A stretch of DNA of 51,700 nt from Spirochaetaceae bacterium (GCA_025358255.1 JANYKC010000091.1:1-51700); one strand, 5' to 3'; positions 1-8,554 are shown, numbered from the stretch's first letter. The notes: generated by a model not told the origin, from the sequence alone. Translations and numbers: made by a program.

Positions 1-367
1 GGACCACGGGGGCTTTTTGCGGCAGTTGACGCGAGGCAATGGCCGAGTCCGCCGAGGGGTATGCCCGGGGTCGGCTGATTTTTCACGATTCAGAAATAAG
101 AACAGGGACTTCCAGGCTATAGGTTTTTAGAGGGGACTCAAGCTTGCCTGTGGTGGTAGTGGCCCTGGACGGAGGCTGGCACATCCATGGCCTCAAGGCC
201 ATCCTGAGGAATCTTGGAGGTGCGGGTTACCGCATTGGCATCCTCGCGGTCCTTCCCGCGCCGACATCAAGGCAGGAAATCGTCGGCGTCATCCAAGATA
301 GCCATGACCTCATAGAGGACACTCTGGCCACTTGGCGGAATGAGCTTCCAGTCTCCGGTTAATGATG
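1..367. other. Left edge, no confident gene
   Basis: I see no well-supported gene here. A 72-codon plus-strand frame at 144-362 opens with TTG, is closed upstream by an in-frame TAG at 120-122, and has no clear Shine-Dalgarno sequence. Its third-position GC is fairly high, as in the real genes, so it could be the remnant of a broken gene, but I recognise no family. The minus strand gives only short frames. It may be the fringe of an element lying outside the window. Confidence 0.25.
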
Positions 368-392
368 AAGGGCCGCCTTTTGGGCGGCCCTT
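368..392. terminator. Hairpin after the zinc-ribbon gene
   Basis: AAGGGCCGCC (368-377) pairs with GGCGGCCCTT (383-392), a ten-base-pair GC-rich stem with a five-base loop. It lies about 22 bases past the stop of the minus-strand zinc-ribbon gene. Neither side has a T-run, so a rho-independent terminator is only a fair guess. Confidence 0.45.
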
Positions 393-414
393 CCAATCGA
401 TCGCGCCTGGATCC

Positions 415-585
415 TTAAACGAAATCACTCGGGCGGCGCTCGGTCCGCTTGCACTTCTCGCACTCGGCGAGGTTGCGGATCTTGCCGTTCTCGAGGAGAG
501 ACTTCATCTTGATCTCGCCGCCACAGGGGCAGTAAAAGTGCTGTGTTGAGCTGCTTGAACGCGAGTTTTTGGAAACCTGTGCCAT
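415..585 (-). CDS. 56-residue zinc-ribbon-like protein
   Basis: A small gene of 56 residues found by reading the minus strand. It begins with ATG at 585 behind a good Shine-Dalgarno sequence (AAGGAG about seven bases upstream) and stops with TAA at 415. The protein has a Ser-rich N-terminus, then a CPCGGE motif, then about 20 residues later CEKCKR. Two cysteine pairs (C-x-C and C-x2-C) are the expected ligands of a one-zinc ribbon. The spacing resembles ribosome- or RNA-associated zinc ribbons, but I cannot name a family. It stands alone between two hairpins, so it is probably monocistronic. The ribosome binding site, cysteine pairs and basic character support a real gene; the function is unknown. 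Confidence 0.78.
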   Translation of the reverse strand: MAQVSKNSRSSSSTQHFYCPCGGEIKMKSLLENGKIRNLAECEKCKRTERRPSDFV

Positions 586-659
586 GGATGACTCCTTCGC
601 CTTTGCAGGAAAGATACCCTGCGACTCGCCATATTGTCAATCAATCCTCGGTTGCGAGG

Positions 660-694
660 GAAAAAGTGCTCCCGGGAAGGAGGAACCCGGGAGC
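660..694 (-). terminator. Intrinsic terminator of the ParB-like operon
   Basis: GCTCCCGGG and CCCGGGAGC (668-694) form a nine-base-pair stem. On the minus strand it is followed within two bases by five T residues. It lies about 85 bases past the stop of the ParB-like gene and is the likely end of that three-gene operon. Confidence 0.7.
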
Positions 695-778
695 TGGAGC
701 AATAAAGGAGGAATCGCAGGAAGGACGCGTCGTCATGCGCCCCACTACAAAAGACAAACAGCGGGGAGCCTCTCCGGG

Positions 779-1741
779 TTACGTATCTTCCTTTTTTTTC
801 CCCTGATGCGAAGCTGGGCCTGCCGATCGAAACCAGAACCGGGAAAGGAAGGAGGCCAGTCCTGCGCGAAACCTGGAGGCCTTGCTTTTCCCATATGCCG
901 CGTCAAAGCCCATGGTTGCTGCGGCCAAGGTGTATCCAAGCCCATATTTCTTTTTTAGCTCATCCCAGTATTTGACTATATAGACATAGAGGTCAGAGGC
1001 CGTCCGCCCGGGAAAGCGAGCCAGCAAGCCGAGTTCATCGATGGCGCTGATTATGGGAGAGTAGACAGTCTCATACCAGGAGTAGATGGCGGCATCAAGA
1101 GGTATCTCACCCGAACGTTGTTGGTTGACAAAGTACTTGTGGACGAGGATATGTTCGAAGATCTCCTCGTAGCGCCCGGGGCTTGAAAAGACGAGGTTGT
1201 CATCGCCGGTGAGCCTGCCATAGCTTGTCTCTTCATAAAAAACGCGCTTTTCGTACTCGATGACGCCTCGCTTGAGCTCTTCTATCGTCATGCCAGGATG
1301 AAGACGAAGTTCGGCATCCAGGCTCGATACTTCCGCGTCGAGGCTGGATTGGCCGCGCATGCGGGCAACCGATACCCGGTGGTTGCCATCACGGACAAAA
1401 TATACTCCGCCAATTTCATAGAGACGGATAGGGGGAAGGGGAACTTCAGTGTAGTGGGCTAGATCGATATTGACCCAGCGGCTCCTGAGATAATCGTGAC
1501 GGGGAAGGAAATGGCGGTTGAAATCCCGGTAACGGCCTTCGCTCCCGACAATGAGCTCGAGGGGGATGGCCTGGATGCCTTTGTAGACCTCCCCGCCGGG
1601 CTTCAGGAGCGCCTTGACAGCATCGAGTGAAAGAAGGCGATCCCGGCTTGGATCGAGGAGGCCTCCCACCCGCTGGAGGAACTCCCGTGTCCGGGCTCTC
1701 GAAAAGTCCTCGGTCGCGAGCGTTTTGTACCAGTCGCTCAA
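779..1741 (-). CDS. ParB-like domain protein
   Basis: About 320 residues. Near the middle is DGNHRVSVARMRG, matching the GxxR-type box of ParB/Srx-fold proteins, where this loop binds nucleotide. Some ParB-fold proteins bind DNA or CTP, others are nucleases; nothing here shows which applies. The rest is mixed alpha/beta with a basic, Ser-rich C-terminus ending in GKKKEDT. The chosen start is TTG at 1741: its last bases overlap the TGA of the upstream phosphoesterase (1738-1740), and a GAGGAGGAG Shine-Dalgarno sequence lies inside that gene's final codons. An ATG at 1771 would overlap the neighbour by 34 bases with no better ribosome site. Last gene of an operon with the phosphoesterase and a TPR protein. 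Similar proteins are annotated in spirochaetes as ParB-like regulators (memory, unchecked). Confidence 0.72.
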   Translation of the reverse strand: MSDWYKTLATEDFSRARTREFLQRVGGLLDPSRDRLLSLDAVKALLKPGGEVYKGIQAIPLELIVGSEGRYRDFNRHFLPRHDYLRSRWVNIDLAHYTEVPLPPIRLYEIGGVYFVRDGNHRVSVARMRGQSSLDAEVSSLDAELRLHPGMTIEELKRGVIEYEKRVFYEETSYGRLTGDDNLVFSSPGRYEEIFEHILVHKYFVNQQRSGEIPLDAAIYSWYETVYSPIISAIDELGLLARFPGRTASDLYVYIVKYWDELKKKYGLGYTLAAATMGFDAAYGKSKASRFRAGLASFLSRFWFRSAGPASHQGKKKEDT

Positions 1742-2403
1742 GAATACTCCTCCTCGGTATCGATGCTCCAATGTCCGAAGGCATTGACGACGGTCGTGGA
1801 GAGCGATTGGCTTACCCGCACATCGGCAAGGTCGTAGAGGTGGACATGGCCATGGATAAGCCAGCGTGGCCTGGCGCGACGGATCAGGCGATTGAAGGAC
1901 TCGAAGCCCCTATGGCAGGGATCGTCACGGTCGTGGATGCCGCGAGGGGGGGCGTGGGTCAGGACTATGTCGCAGGCCCGGCCATGCAAAACGCGGTTCC
2001 AGACTAGGCGCGGGATGCAGAGGAGGATGCGGAATGCCATCTGCAGTTCGGTGAACTGGTTGGGGCCGCCATTGTATCGCATGGAGCCGGGGATGCCCAA
2101 GACGATCAGCCCGTCGACCTTCGCGAACCTGAAACCGATATCGATGGCCCCGGAGTCGTCTCCTTGGGCATGGGGGGAGTCGATGCGAGAGGCGGGCGTG
2201 TCGCTCCACGGCGCGATGCGGCCCAGGTCGTGGTTGCCCTCGACAAAAAGGAGCGGCTTGTTGAGCATGGAGGTGATGAAACCGAGGTACTCCATCGGGA
2301 GATCGCCGGCGGCAAGCACCAGGTCGACCTCCCCGAAGCGGTCCTTCATTCTCGAGGAATAGACGAGGGGATCGACTTGGTCGGAAATGCAGAGGATCCT
2401 CAT
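1738..2403 (-). CDS. Calcineurin-like metallophosphoesterase
   Basis: 221 residues carrying the metal-binding signatures of the calcineurin-like phosphoesterase family in order: the N-terminal ISDQVDP (an Asp ligand; the usual DxH is altered to DQVD), AAGDLP, VEGNHD, LTHAPP and HGHVH. These residues hold a two-metal centre that hydrolyses phosphomono- or diesters. There is no signal peptide, so it is cytoplasmic. Size and motif spacing suit small phosphodiesterases of the YfcE/Icc-like type, but the substrate cannot be read from sequence. The gene begins five bases after the stop of the TPR/Mrr-like gene and overlaps the ParB-like gene by four bases, so the three are cotranscribed. The missing His in the first motif is the one unusual point. 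Confidence 0.85.
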   Translation of the reverse strand: MRILCISDQVDPLVYSSRMKDRFGEVDLVLAAGDLPMEYLGFITSMLNKPLLFVEGNHDLGRIAPWSDTPASRIDSPHAQGDDSGAIDIGFRFAKVDGLIVLGIPGSMRYNGGPNQFTELQMAFRILLCIPRLVWNRVLHGRACDIVLTHAPPRGIHDRDDPCHRGFESFNRLIRRARPRWLIHGHVHLYDLADVRVSQSLSTTVVNAFGHWSIDTEEEYS

Positions 2404-2408
2404 TGATC

Positions 2409-3782
2409 CTAGCGCCCGATGCTCGGGCTCCTTGTCAGCATTTCCTGGAGCTGTTCCTTCGTGAAGAGCTCCACCGAGCGGTTTTCGGCGAATTCAAGGG
2501 CTCCGCGCGTGAAGGAGGAACTGGTGACAAAGGCACCGCGGGCGACCCCGAGGGTCTTCATCTGGTCGATGAGGGCCCGGATGGCGGTTTCGTCTATCTG
2601 CTCGGAGGACCTGAGGAAACGGATAAGCCTGGGGGCTTTCTTTGTCCCGAGCCATTTTTCGGATTCGCTTTCGACGGCGATGATATCGGCGCCATGGGCG
2701 AGGTCCTCGGCACCCCGGATGGAGAGGGCCATCGCACCCTGGACGATCGCCTTGCAGATGCCGCCGAACTCTTCCTTGCTGCAGGTCAGATAGTCCTTCA
2801 TGTGATCGTCGCTGCGATATTCCTGGTATTGCGTCAGCTTTTCCGCCACGTCGCGGAACCCGACCTTCTTGGCGTAGATCTTTTCCCATTGCTCGATCGC
2901 CATGTCGAGATTGCGCATTTTTTCATAGCACATGGCGAGGAAATAGCGGCCGTAGAGGGATTCTGGCGCGGCTTCGTCCTTGATGAGCTTGATCGCCCGC
3001 TCGAGTTCCGGGACCGCCTTGTCGAGGGCGTTCTGGCTCATGTAGCAGCCACCGCGCTCCACGAGGGCCTTGACCTTCAATGCGGGATTCCGCATCGACT
3101 TCTCGAGGTTGAGGAGGGCCGCGGTGAAATCGCCGAGCTCCTTGAAAAGCTTGCCCATATAGAAGAAGGCCTCGAAATCCTCGGGATCGTACTTGATCGC
3201 GAGTTCGAACTCCGTCTTCGCCTCCGTGGGATGCTTGGTCCGGTAGAGGATCATGGCGAGGTCATGATGGGCTCTGGCGTGGCGGGGATCAAGATCGATG
3301 GCTTTCCTGAAATAGTCTATGGCCACGTCCGTTCGGCCGCGGCCTTCAAAGAGCTTGCCTGCCTGGTAGAAATGCTCGCCCGAAAGCGGCTCAAGGCGCG
3401 AAAGGAGGATGCGTTCCTTGAGAGCCTCCTCAGTCTGGCCAAAACGCTCATAGAGCATGGCGGTCTGCTTGCGAAAAGGGATTTCGGGGAGGTCGGGGCC
3501 GAATTGGCCGATCTTCCCGACCTCCTTGAACTCCATGAGGGCCAGCTCGGGCTTGTTGTCGGCTAGATAGGCCTGGCCAAGGAGCCAGCGGGCCTCGGCA
3601 TTGCGGGGGTCCTTGTTGATGAGGGCCTTGGAGCTACGGATGGCGTTCGCCACACGACCCTGCTTGAGTTGCTCGCTCACCGCCTTCGTATGGCGCGGAG
3701 TCGCGACCATGCGGATTATGAACCAGCTCAAGAAGCCGATAGCGACGCCGAAAATGATGATGAGAATCAAGACGAATGACAT
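2409..3782 (-). CDS. Membrane-anchored TPR protein with degenerate Mrr-like domain
   Basis: 457 residues. Residues 4-25 form one membrane segment with no cleavage site, so the rest probably sits in the cytoplasm. Residues about 35-310 are tetratricopeptide repeats; one helix pair contains AIDLDPRHARAHHDLAMIL. The C-terminal 120 residues resemble the end of Mrr-type restriction-endonuclease-fold domains, notably GAFVTSSSFTRGALEFAE followed by VELFTKEQLQEML. The expected Q-x-K catalytic strand reads RLIRFLRS, so the nuclease residues seem lost and the domain may only bind. First gene of an operon with a phosphoesterase and a ParB-like protein. No strong Shine-Dalgarno sequence precedes the ATG at 3782. 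TPR call is secure; Mrr assignment is by pattern. Confidence 0.85.
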   Translation of the reverse strand: MSFVLILIIIFGVAIGFLSWFIIRMVATPRHTKAVSEQLKQGRVANAIRSSKALINKDPRNAEARWLLGQAYLADNKPELALMEFKEVGKIGQFGPDLPEIPFRKQTAMLYERFGQTEEALKERILLSRLEPLSGEHFYQAGKLFEGRGRTDVAIDYFRKAIDLDPRHARAHHDLAMILYRTKHPTEAKTEFELAIKYDPEDFEAFFYMGKLFKELGDFTAALLNLEKSMRNPALKVKALVERGGCYMSQNALDKAVPELERAIKLIKDEAAPESLYGRYFLAMCYEKMRNLDMAIEQWEKIYAKKVGFRDVAEKLTQYQEYRSDDHMKDYLTCSKEEFGGICKAIVQGAMALSIRGAEDLAHGADIIAVESESEKWLGTKKAPRLIRFLRSSEQIDETAIRALIDQMKTLGVARGAFVTSSSFTRGALEFAENRSVELFTKEQLQEMLTRSPSIGR

Positions 3783-3918
3783 CGGCGCATTCCCGTTCCG
3801 CTCCGGTTCGGCGGTCTGGAAGGCCGCGCTACGTCCCGGAAACTGTGGTATCTTGCTATACTATAGCGTGCCTCGGGCAATTATGCGACACCCGCTCAAG
3901 GCGAGAGGCAGGAAAGCG
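3783..3918. promoter_or_regulatory. Divergent intergenic region with symmetric -10-like box
   Basis: This gap separates two divergent TPR genes. It contains CTATACTATAG at about 3855-3865, which offers TATACT on the plus strand (3857-3862) and TATAGT on the minus strand. No convincing -35 lies at 16-18 bases on either side, so a shared bidirectional promoter is only a candidate. Confidence 0.3.
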
Positions 3919-4653
3919 ATGCAAAAGCGAAGACAGGCTCCTGCGATCGTCGCGGTCATGCTTTTCCTGGCAGGCCAGCCAGTGCTCGCGGCCGATTTGA
4001 TGGCCGCCGCGGAAGGTCCTTTTTTCGCAGGGGAGCAGTTGTTCCGGGAGGACAAGCCTGCGGAAGCCGCCAAGCTGCTAGAAGTGGCGGTGCTCGATCC
4101 CGGCGCGGACGAGAAGGCCTGGCTCTACCTAGGCGCCTGCTACGAAATGCTTGGACGCTATGACGAAGCGGTCACCGTGCTCAGGAAGGGTTCCCTTTCC
4201 AGCGTCCGCTATAAACCTCTATTCTTCTACAACATGGGCAATGCCTTTGTCCTACAGGGGAAAAACGCCTTTGCCGAGGAAATGTACGACCAGGCCCTCG
4301 CCGCAAACGCGAATTTCGCCCAGGCTTACCTGAACCGCGGGAATGTGCGGCTTTCCCTCAGGAATTACGAAGGCGCGAGCTCGGATTACAGCGCCTATCT
4401 GGCCCTGGATCCCCAATCAAGCCAGAGGTCGAACATCGAGGAAATCGTGAAGCGCCTTGGCGCGAACATCCAAGCGGAACAGCAGGCCCTGGCCCAGGCG
4501 GAAGCCCAGCGACTCCAGGCTGAGCAAGCCAAGAAGCTGCTTCTGGACCAGGTGCAGGCATCGCTCAAGGCCTCCGCGGAGGAGACGACGAGCCTCTCCG
4601 CCGGTTCCGGCCAGGTCCAAGGCTACGGCGACAGCCTGGAACTCGACCAATAG
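3919..4653 (+). CDS. Exported TPR protein
   Basis: 244 residues. The chosen ATG at 3919 is preceded by AGGAAAG and gives a standard signal peptide: basic MQKRRQ, a hydrophobic stretch, then an Ala-rich cleavage site (QPVLAADL). Earlier in-frame starts would lie upstream of the candidate promoter. Residues about 30-175 carry four or five TPR units (for example AWLYLGACYEMLGRYDEAV and AQAYLNRGNVRLSLRNYEGA). Residues 180-225 are Gln/Ala/Lys-rich and likely coiled coil. TPR arrays bind other proteins; the partner is unknown. The next gene, a larger TPR protein, starts 24 bases downstream, so the two likely form an operon acting at the cell envelope. Confidence 0.82.
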   Translation: MQKRRQAPAIVAVMLFLAGQPVLAADLMAAAEGPFFAGEQLFREDKPAEAAKLLEVAVLDPGADEKAWLYLGACYEMLGRYDEAVTVLRKGSLSSVRYKPLFFYNMGNAFVLQGKNAFAEEMYDQALAANANFAQAYLNRGNVRLSLRNYEGASSDYSAYLALDPQSSQRSNIEEIVKRLGANIQAEQQALAQAEAQRLQAEQAKKLLLDQVQASLKASAEETTSLSAGSGQVQGYGDSLELDQ

Positions 4654-4677
4654 CCAACGTCGCAAGGGAGTCGATCC

Positions 4678-6639
4678 ATGGATACCCGTAAGAAGGTTCT
4701 CGTAATCGCGGCCGCCGTCCTCCTGGCCCTTTTTGTCGGGGGCGGCATATTCCTTGCGACCAATGCAAGCGCAACCAAAGCCGAGCGCACGAGGGCCAAC
4801 GTGCTCGCCCTGGCCAAGGATTACCTGGAGAGAGGCTCCTACGACAGGGCCCTCGATCTCCTCGACAAGCTCCTCATCGACAATGCGGGAGACGGCGAGG
4901 CGCGCGACCTGCGCGACAAGGTGTCGAAAGCCCAAAGCGGTGCGGCCCAGGAACAAAAGCAGCAGGCGGCAAGCGGAGAGAACGCCTTGGCCAAGTCCCT
5001 CGACAAGCTTGGGCAAAAGCTTGACAAGCCCCTCGTGGTGGCTCCAGGCAGCGCATCCGTCCAGCCGGGAAAGGCCGCCATCGACCCTGCGGTCGAGGCT
5101 GCCAAGCAGAAGAAAGCGGAAGAGGAAGCCCAGAAGAAAGCGGAAGCCGCCGCCGAGGCGGAAAGGAAGAAGGCCGAAGCGGAGGAGCTAGCCCGGAAAG
5201 GCAAGGCCCTCCAGGAGCAGATGCGGGCCGTGAATGAACTCATGGCAAAGGGCAGGACCGCTGCGGAAAAGGGCGACATCTCCCAGGCGGAAAATACCTT
5301 CGCGCAGGCCAAGGACAAGTTCCCGGAAGGCGAGGACAAGTTCGCGGGCCAGAAGCTCGCCGAGATGGCCGATTCCTATTATGACGCCTCGAAAAAGGAT
5401 GCAGGGGCCGCCGCGGATCAAGCGCTCAAGGATGCCATTCAGTCGGCGCGGGACGCGAAAAAGAGGGACTCGGGGAACGCCTCTCCCTTCTACACCCTTG
5501 GCAAGATCAACGCCGACCTTGCCCAGACAGAAAACGCCATCACGGAGCTCAAGGAAGCGACCCGCCTTGATCCTAAGAATTACCTCTATGCCTACGAGCT
5601 CGGCAAGGCCTATTTCAAGGCAAGGCGCTACGAGGAAGCGCGCCAGTCTTTCGAGGCCGCCTCGACCCTGAACCCGAAATTCGAGCTCGCCTTCCTGAAC
5701 CTGGGCGTGACCTGGAAGGCTTTGGCAAATCCGGTCAAGGCATACGACGCTTTCAGGAAAGCCGTGTCCGCCAAGCCCGATTACGGCAGGGCCTGGCAGG
5801 AGATGGGGAAACTCGAGGCGGCAAAGGGCGACCAGAAATCGGCGCTGGCTTCCTATGCCAAGGCCATCCAGCTCGAGCCGCAGAACGCCTTGGCCATGCG
5901 CGAGCTCGCCGTCATCCAGGCCTCCGCGGGACAGTACAAGGACGCCGAGGATCTTTTCACGAGGGCTCTTGGCGTCTCCGACGATGCCCTGACCAATTAC
6001 AACATGGCCACGGTCAAGCTCAAGCTCGGCAAGGGCGGGGAGGCGGTCAAGTACGCCGAACGCGCCGTTGCCCTCCAAGGGAACGTGGCCATCTACCAAT
6101 ACACCATGGGACTGGCCTACGAGGGATCGGGCAACTCCGACGGAGCCGTCGTCGCCTACGCCCAAGCCGCGAAGCTCGATCCACGCTACGTCGAACCCAG
6201 GGTGAACCTGGGGCGCCTCTATCTCGATTCGGGCTTTTCGGACAAGGCCCTCGGATACCTTGAGGACGCGTATCGGATAGACCCCAAATCCTTCGAGGTG
6301 AACAACAACCTCGGGAATGCCTATTCCAAGAAGTCGCTTTTCGAGAAGAGCGTATTCCACTATTCGGCCGCCCTTGCCTTGGCCCCGAGCAACACCACGG
6401 TCAGGCTCAACCTCGCGCGCGCCTATGTGTCCGCCGACCAAAGGGACAGCGCCAAGGGTGCCTATGTCGACCTCCTGAAGCTCACGCCCCAGGCATGGGA
6501 CGCCTATTACGAACTGGGCAAACTCGAGCTCGCGATGGGCGACCAAGCCGGCGCGAAAACCAGCTTCCAGGGACTCATCACGAAAAATCCCACCTACGCA
6601 AAGCGAGCGGAGATCGAGAAGATCCTGGCGGGCCTCTAG
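4678..6639 (+). CDS. Large membrane-anchored TPR protein
   Basis: 653 residues with an uncleaved-looking N-terminal membrane segment (about residues 6-27, from KKVLVIAAAVLLALFVGG). Residues 30-85 form a first TPR-like hairpin, 85-180 a Lys/Glu/Ala-rich region with strong coiled-coil character, and 185-650 at least ten TPR units, several ending in the usual LDPK or LEPQ turns. The ATG at 4678 follows AAGGGAG by seven bases. Long TPR arrays of this kind act as scaffolds in envelope assembly and protein sorting in spirochaetes, but no specific role can be read. It is 24 bases downstream of the exported TPR gene. Convergent mutL begins its 3' end 67 bases later, with a hairpin between. Confidence 0.85.
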   Translation: MDTRKKVLVIAAAVLLALFVGGGIFLATNASATKAERTRANVLALAKDYLERGSYDRALDLLDKLLIDNAGDGEARDLRDKVSKAQSGAAQEQKQQAASGENALAKSLDKLGQKLDKPLVVAPGSASVQPGKAAIDPAVEAAKQKKAEEEAQKKAEAAAEAERKKAEAEELARKGKALQEQMRAVNELMAKGRTAAEKGDISQAENTFAQAKDKFPEGEDKFAGQKLAEMADSYYDASKKDAGAAADQALKDAIQSARDAKKRDSGNASPFYTLGKINADLAQTENAITELKEATRLDPKNYLYAYELGKAYFKARRYEEARQSFEAASTLNPKFELAFLNLGVTWKALANPVKAYDAFRKAVSAKPDYGRAWQEMGKLEAAKGDQKSALASYAKAIQLEPQNALAMRELAVIQASAGQYKDAEDLFTRALGVSDDALTNYNMATVKLKLGKGGEAVKYAERAVALQGNVAIYQYTMGLAYEGSGNSDGAVVAYAQAAKLDPRYVEPRVNLGRLYLDSGFSDKALGYLEDAYRIDPKSFEVNNNLGNAYSKKSLFEKSVFHYSAALALAPSNTTVRLNLARAYVSADQRDSAKGAYVDLLKLTPQAWDAYYELGKLELAMGDQAGAKTSFQGLITKNPTYAKRAEIEKILAGL

Positions 6640-6659
6640 CGGGGGCCTGACCGGACCGA

Positions 6660-6696
6660 GGGGCTGCCTGGGCAAGGTCGACATCCAGGCTGCCCC
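6660..6696. terminator. Hairpin between convergent genes
   Basis: GGGGCTGCCTGG (6660-6671) pairs with CCAGGCTGCCCC (6685-6696) with one T-T mismatch and a 13-base loop. It sits between the convergent TPR gene and mutL. No T-run follows on either strand, so its role as a terminator is uncertain. Confidence 0.4.
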
Positions 6697-6706
6697 TGCC
6701 CTTGTG

Positions 6707-8548
6707 TCATACGGTGCGGCGCACCAGGGCAAAGAGCTCGCTGCGGGTCAATCGCGCCCATACCGGCCTGCCATGGGGGCATCGTGGCTGCGGAAGGGCG
6801 AGGGCAAGCCGGACCAGCGCTTCCGCTGCCGCATCATCGAGCTCGTCGCCGTCCTTGACCGCAGCCCTGCAAGCCGCGGTCGCCAGGGCCGCCTCACGGG
6901 CACCGTGCCGTAAGAGCCCACGAGAAGGGTCGCGCGGCGACGCATCGTGCCGGACCTGGGAATGCTCGCCCGTGCCCGCCATCATGGAGACTATCTCCTT
7001 CACCGCCCCCACTGGATCGCGATCCAGGGGTGAGGGCAGGGCTGTGATCGCCCATGAAGTGCCCTCCCTCTTGATCCGAAAGCCGAATTCCCCCAGCGAC
7101 ACGGCAGCCTCCGCGAGCAGCCTGTCCTCTGCGTCGTCCTCGGCCTCGAAAACGGCCGGGACGAGAAGCTCCTGCGCAGCCGGAGCTGTGGCCATGTAGC
7201 GGTCGAAGAGGGAGCGCTCATGGGCGGCATGTTGGTCGATGAGGTAGAGGGACTCGCCGGCCTCGGCGATCAAGAAAAGGCCAAAAGCCCTGCCGATGAA
7301 GCGCAACCTGGGAGGGCCTTCCTCGTAGCTTGGTGGCGCGCCTGATGCGGCTGCTGCCCTGGCTTGCGGCAGGGACCTCTCCCGAAGGGTAGCGAAGTCA
7401 TCCCATGCTGAGGAGGGCTGTCGGGCTCCGCTCCAAGCCCCCCTGTCACCCCTCCCATAGCCTCCGCCCACCTGTACGCCTTCGTCCCCTCTCGCATAGC
7501 CTGGAAGAGGGAACTCAAGGCTTTTCCAGGCCGAGCCTGTGGCCTTTTCGGGCTCCCGCCTCGAGAGATCGAGGAGAAAGGCCTGGATGGCATGGACGAA
7601 GGCCTGGCGCAGGGACTGGATGTCCTTGAACCGGACCTCCCGTTTTGCCGGATGGATGTTGAAATCGGCGAAGGCAGGATCGACCTGGGCGAAAAGGAAG
7701 GCGGCTGGATGGGCCCCTCCAGGGAGGAAGCCTGAGAACGCATGGTCAAGGCCCTGGAGGAGATTGGAATCCGTGACGCGGCGGCGATTCACGAAGACCT
7801 GCATGAGGCGCCTGTCGGTGCGATAGAACGCGGGTGAGGAGAGGACGACGAAACCTTCGCAATGAGACCCGGAGAAGCGGACACGATAGACGAGGGACCT
7901 GTCCAGTTCGGGATGGATCGCGGCGACGCGTTCCTCGGGGCTCGAGGGCAACAGCGACAAGGACAGGCGTTTTTCGCTCGTGTAGCGCATCGCGAGTTCG
8001 GGATGGGAAAGGGCCTTGTCGATGAATGTTTGCCGACAGATCATTGCCTCCGCCTGGGCATGCTTGAGGAACTGCCGGCGCGCAGGGTAGTTCTCGAAGA
8101 GGCGGCTCGATTCGGCCCTTGTGCCCCGTCGGCCCGCTCCCGGGTTCAACGTGGCTTTCGAGCCGAGGCCGATGCACAGGCGCCATGCTTCTGCGCTCGT
8201 CTCCTCGCGGCTCGTTATCTCGAGGCGGGCCGCGCTGGCGATCGAGGCCAGGGCCTCGCCCCTGAAACCGAGGGTGGTGGCGGTGAGGAGATCGTCCGCG
8301 CGCGAGATCTTGGACGTGGCATGGGGCAGTATCGATAGCTCCAGGTCCTCCCGGCTCATTCCGCCACCGTCGTCCACCACGCGGATCAGGTCCGTGCCTC
8401 CGCCCTCGATCTCCACCGAGACCTCCGTGGCGCCTGAATCGATCGCGTTGTCCAGGAACTCGCGCAGTACTGCGGCGGGCCGGTCGATGACCTCCCCAGC
8501 CGCGATGAGGCGGGCCGTTTCGGGCGGAAGGACATGTATCTTGGCCAT
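6707..8548 (-). CDS. mutL: DNA mismatch repair protein MutL
   Basis: 613 residues from the ATG at 8548 (MAKIHVLPPETARLIAAGEV, the standard MutL opening). The N-terminal GHKL ATPase motifs are clear: EFLDNAIDSGA, VVDDGGGM and LGFRGEALASI. The central linker (about 330-400) is Gly/Arg/Ser-rich. The C-terminal domain has DQHAAHERSLFD, an ACRAAVK motif and CPHGRP, which mark the metal-dependent nicking endonuclease of MutL proteins from bacteria lacking MutH. The last Glu of the DQHA(X)2E(X)4E motif is Asp here. MutL couples MutS mismatch recognition to strand incision and excision. There is no Shine-Dalgarno sequence; a TATAAC box ends six bases before the ATG. An in-frame ATG at 8572 is less likely. 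No mutS lies in the window. Confidence 0.95.
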   Translation of the reverse strand: MAKIHVLPPETARLIAAGEVIDRPAAVLREFLDNAIDSGATEVSVEIEGGGTDLIRVVDDGGGMSREDLELSILPHATSKISRADDLLTATTLGFRGEALASIASAARLEITSREETSAEAWRLCIGLGSKATLNPGAGRRGTRAESSRLFENYPARRQFLKHAQAEAMICRQTFIDKALSHPELAMRYTSEKRLSLSLLPSSPEERVAAIHPELDRSLVYRVRFSGSHCEGFVVLSSPAFYRTDRRLMQVFVNRRRVTDSNLLQGLDHAFSGFLPGGAHPAAFLFAQVDPAFADFNIHPAKREVRFKDIQSLRQAFVHAIQAFLLDLSRREPEKATGSAWKSLEFPLPGYARGDEGVQVGGGYGRGDRGAWSGARQPSSAWDDFATLRERSLPQARAAAASGAPPSYEEGPPRLRFIGRAFGLFLIAEAGESLYLIDQHAAHERSLFDRYMATAPAAQELLVPAVFEAEDDAEDRLLAEAAVSLGEFGFRIKREGTSWAITALPSPLDRDPVGAVKEIVSMMAGTGEHSQVRHDASPRDPSRGLLRHGAREAALATAACRAAVKDGDELDDAAAEALVRLALALPQPRCPHGRPVWARLTRSELFALVRRTV

Positions 8549-8554
8549 GCAAGT

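Noticed and set aside
2403..3566. A plus-strand open frame of 387 codons
   Set aside because: Antisense shadow of the TPR/Mrr-like gene with no recognisable domain; the minus-strand TPR pattern is unambiguous.
5188..6732. A minus-strand open frame of 514 codons
   Set aside because: Antisense shadow of the large TPR gene; composition is typical of reverse reading of GC-rich codons.
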